A stretch of DNA of 64,000 nucleotides from Pirellulales bacterium. GTDB taxonomy: Bacteria > Planctomycetota > Planctomycetia > Pirellulales > JALHPA01. The DNA lies in the NCBI GenBank assembly GCA_033762255.1, contig JANRLT010000014.1, forward strand, positions 1 through 64,000, read 5' to 3'. The notes under the pieces were generated by a model. It did not search any database. It was not told where the DNA came from and saw only the letters and a program-made list of their open reading frames with translations. Each line of letters starts with the position of its first letter. Position 1 is the first letter of the stretch. This document shows positions 62,325 through 64,000 of the stretch, piece after piece. A program made the translations under genes and the position numbers.

Positions 62325-62396
62325 TTGTTGGTACGGGAGTCGAACCCGCGACACTCAGATTCTTAGTCTGATGCTCTGCCACTGAGCTAACCACGC
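62325..62396 (-). ncRNA. tRNA-like RNA 1
   Basis: Read on the minus strand: a D-arm (GCTCAGTGGCAGAGC), an anticodon-arm TCAGA-CTAAGAA-TCTGA, a short variable region and a T-arm (GCGGGTTCGACTCCCGT) are all regular. The acceptor stem has only four clear pairs (TGGT/ACCA); the three outer positions do not pair. The anticodon would be AAG, which is unusual in bacteria. Downstream on the same strand follow two hairpins (62309-62325, 62289-62304). It could be a decayed tRNA or a Y-RNA-type tRNA mimic. Confidence 0.72.
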
Positions 62397-62499
62397 TAGG
62401 ATACCCCGTCGTTAAAACCCATGTACGGAACACGGTCAAGGAAATGGAAACCATCCAGACCGCGCCGCTGGCCGGGAGTATCATTGCTTGCCTCTAAAA

Positions 62500-62569
62500 A
62501 ACGCCCGTGGGAGTCGAACCCACGTAGCCCTGGTCGCAGCAAAGCGCCTTGCTGGCTGACTCTGGCGTT
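62500..62569 (-). ncRNA. tRNA-like RNA 2 (no D-arm)
   Basis: On the minus strand the ends AACGCC/GGCGTT pair over six bases, and a standard T-arm GTGGGTTCGACTCCCAC sits at the 3' side. The middle holds a strong 6-bp hairpin CAGCAA-GGCGCT-TTGCTG, but there is no normal D-arm and no canonical anticodon loop. A run of T follows the 3' end. It fits a tRNA-like element rather than a working tRNA. Confidence 0.6.
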
Positions 62570-62795
62570 AAACAGTTTCCTGCCAGGATTTTTCAAACCA
62601 TGTCAGGCGGTTAAAGAGATTTCCAGCCCACCCGCCAGCGGACTGGTAAATTTCAAAAGAGAACGACTGTTTAGCGTTCCCATAGCTCCGCCGTGCCAGA
62701 GCGCCGCCTGCCCGTCGGACGATCAACCCTTTATGTAGATAACCAAGCCCCGCGCCGCGGAAAGGATCAAACCTTTTCGCGACGCGCGCTTGGCT

Positions 62796-63608
62796 TTAAT
62801 CGAGAAACGCCACGTGCCGCATGGCGGGCGCTTCGCTTTCTCGATTCATCAACACCTGGTGCCAATCGTGCAGGACGATCGTGGCGTGATCCGGATGGCG
62901 AACCCGTCCCCGGGCATATAAACCAGGGTTGCGAACCATGATTCGCCACTCCTGGTTTTTCTGGCGGGGACCGCGATTCATCAATTCGCGATATTTTGCC
63001 TCGGTGATTCCCGTGGGATAACGGGCCGAAACATACACGCGCTCTCCGCCCGTGCGATACGCATACTCCAGCCAATGCGATTTTCCGCGTCCGCGGGAAA
63101 GGCGTTCGTTATTCAGCACCGTCCGCGGATCGATCCGCAAACCGTTGACTGGCACGAAAAACCATTCCCCTTGACGCAGAAACGCCGCGTTATGCCGGGT
63201 ATGCCCCTGCGCCTGCGACAACCGCAACTGCGACTGACGCTCTCGTACCTGCGCGGGTTTCAGAGCCTCCATCGCGTTGCGGACCGTCGATGTTGCGCCG
63301 TCCGGAACCGCCGCCACAAACCAATGCCGCTCGTCATGCCCGCACAGGAACTTGTGTTTTTCCCGGATCGTGGCATGCTCGCGGGTCATGAGCAATAAAT
63401 GGCGCAGCTTGGGCTCCAGGTTGAGGACCAGCATTTCGGGCCGCGAACCCGGGGTAATCCGCACGTCAAAGTATTCACCCCGACGGTCATGCGCAATGTC
63501 CAGAGTCACCATACCCGAATCTTGTCCCCAATTGGGACGCGTTCGCTCATGCACCCGCACGCGGGCTCCAATGCGCGAAAACTGCCGTTCTAAAATGGAA
63601 ATATCCAT
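62796..63608 (-). CDS. Hypothetical protein, slipin-unit gene
   Basis: The 270-aa protein (from ATG at 63608) matches nothing I can name. It is soluble, rich in Arg, His and Trp, with recurring charged patterns such as HERTRPNWGQDSGMVTLDIA, REHATIREKHKFLCGHDERH, QAQGHTRHNAAFLRQGEWFF and HPDHATIVLHDWHQVL. The many basic and aromatic residues would suit RNA binding, but this is only an impression. It shares strand with the slipin gene and tRNA-like folds, and a 23-aa leader ORF precedes it by 25 bases. The frame is open to a TTG at 63665, overlapping the leader; I prefer 63608. Confidence 0.7.
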   Translation of the reverse strand: MDISILERQFSRIGARVRVHERTRPNWGQDSGMVTLDIAHDRRGEYFDVRITPGSRPEMLVLNLEPKLRHLLLMTREHATIREKHKFLCGHDERHWFVAAVPDGATSTVRNAMEALKPAQVRERQSQLRLSQAQGHTRHNAAFLRQGEWFFVPVNGLRIDPRTVLNNERLSRGRGKSHWLEYAYRTGGERVYVSARYPTGITEAKYRELMNRGPRQKNQEWRIMVRNPGLYARGRVRHPDHATIVLHDWHQVLMNRESEAPAMRHVAFLD

Positions 63609-64000
63609 AGAATTTTCCCGTGAAAAATTCGGATTAACCCTCTCGGACCATCCGAAAGGGAACAAAACAAAACCGTTGATACTTTTCCGCTAAACAACTT
63701 GGCATGAGTTCCCTCCTTTCACAAAAAAATGGGGATGAACGGCCGGATCGCTATTCTGTGTAACGCCTGGCCAACGAATGTGCCCGGGCCACTGGGCCGC
63801 GGGTTTTACCGTCAATTCTGGGAGAAAGGACAGTCGGGCGGGAACTCGGTTCGCGCAAGAAAAGACGAAATTTATTACAGACTCCCTGCGAATAGGCCGA
63901 TATTTTCACCGCTTGGGGGAAAACTTATTATCAGTACGCAATCCTAATTAACCGATCATAGTTGGATGGACCGGGAAACACGTTCCCGGTGAGGGTTTAG
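63609..64000. other. Right edge: short leader frame and untranslated DNA
   Basis: Apart from the small leader frame at 63634-63705 I see no gene in these bases. A perfect hairpin ACCGGGAA-ACACG-TTCCCGGT lies at 63970-63990 without a T-run. Any promoter for the minus-strand unit should be around 63720-64000; I could not place a sigma-54-type site with confidence. Confidence 0.5.
63634..63705 (-). CDS. Short leader ORF, 23 aa
   Basis: The minus-strand frame MPSCLAEKYQRFCFVPFRMV followed by three more residues is preceded by a strong AAAGGAGGGAACTC site just before its ATG (63705). It ends 25 bases before the start of the 270-aa gene. It could be a translated leader or simply a small protein; no match is known. 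Confidence 0.5.
   Translation of the reverse strand: MPSCLAEKYQRFCFVPFRMVREG

Larger units (their letters stand above)
61931..62795. other. Untranslated stretch carrying tRNA-like folds
   Basis: This gap between the 270-aa gene and slipin (both minus) has no convincing protein gene. It holds two tRNA-like folds (62325-62396 and 62500-62569) and two small hairpins at 62289-62304 and 62309-62325, all of which would be transcribed if the unit reads through. Confidence 0.7.

Noticed and set aside
63705-64000. Sigma-54 promoter for an RtcR-controlled operon
   Set aside because: I searched by eye for the -24/-12 GG-N10-GC pattern on the minus strand and found no convincing match.

Overview
The window looks like chromosomal DNA of a planctomycete, probably a Pirellulales-type member. 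This rests on gene content, not on a 16S gene. It has two small membrane proteins that open with an NPYEAP/NPYESP motif, a DUF1570-type zinc peptidase, a GT9 glycosyltransferase beside a DUF4254 protein, and a GldA / fused GldF-GldG / DUF4340 transporter set. It also has a long NagB fused to a PIG-L domain, a large sulfatase, and McsA-McsB. Most genes are GC-rich (four hand-counted 60-base lines average about 59% G+C), mostly monocistronic or in pairs, and separated by intergenic DNA full of palindromic repeats.

Layout. 1-1061: a complete IS630-type insertion sequence whose transposase needs a -1 frameshift. 1100-15900: membrane and secreted proteins, photolyase, GT9 glycosyltransferase, DUF4254, YceH, DJ-1/PfpI, pyruvate kinase, an M50 protease/HlyD fusion and a GT4 glycosyltransferase. 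16200-24400: a secreted protein ending at a clear terminator, an FkbM methyltransferase, an MFS transporter with a DUF1570 peptidase, an acyl-CoA ligase-like enzyme and a DUF971 protein. 24400-31000: two tandem long palindromes, then the Gld-type ABC system. 31000-37000: two probable sugar-metabolism genes, then a ROK regulator divergent from nagB with a palindromic candidate operator between them. 37000-51700: a 121-bp MITE-like element, FadL-like porin, sulfatase, NhaD-like antiporter, corA bracketed by 63-bp inverted repeats, trpE, mcsA-mcsB and a squalene-cyclase-fold membrane protein.

The most interesting part is 52312-59406. An initiator tRNA-fMet and its terminator are followed by seven same-strand genes with lower G+C (five hand-counted lines average about 47%). 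They encode a small protein, an LRR protein with a DUF6745-like C-terminus, an STM4015-like LRR protein, an STM4014-like ATP-grasp protein, an STM4013-like phosphatase/sulfatase-fold hydrolase, and two radical-SAM enzymes (STM4012-like and STM4011-like). The last five are nearly all overlapping or 2 nt apart. This cassette has no established product and looks like an uncharacterised biosynthetic or modification system, probably acquired horizontally next to the tRNA.

The right end (60770-63705, minus strand) is a second unusual unit. It holds a short leader ORF with a strong RBS, a 270-aa protein I cannot name, two tRNA-like folds in the untranslated gap, a slipin (SPFH) gene and a strong terminator. 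Slipins and tRNA-like RNAs are known companions of RtcB-type RNA-repair operons. No RtcB gene is visible here, and the window stops at 64000, upstream of this unit, so that link is only an inference.
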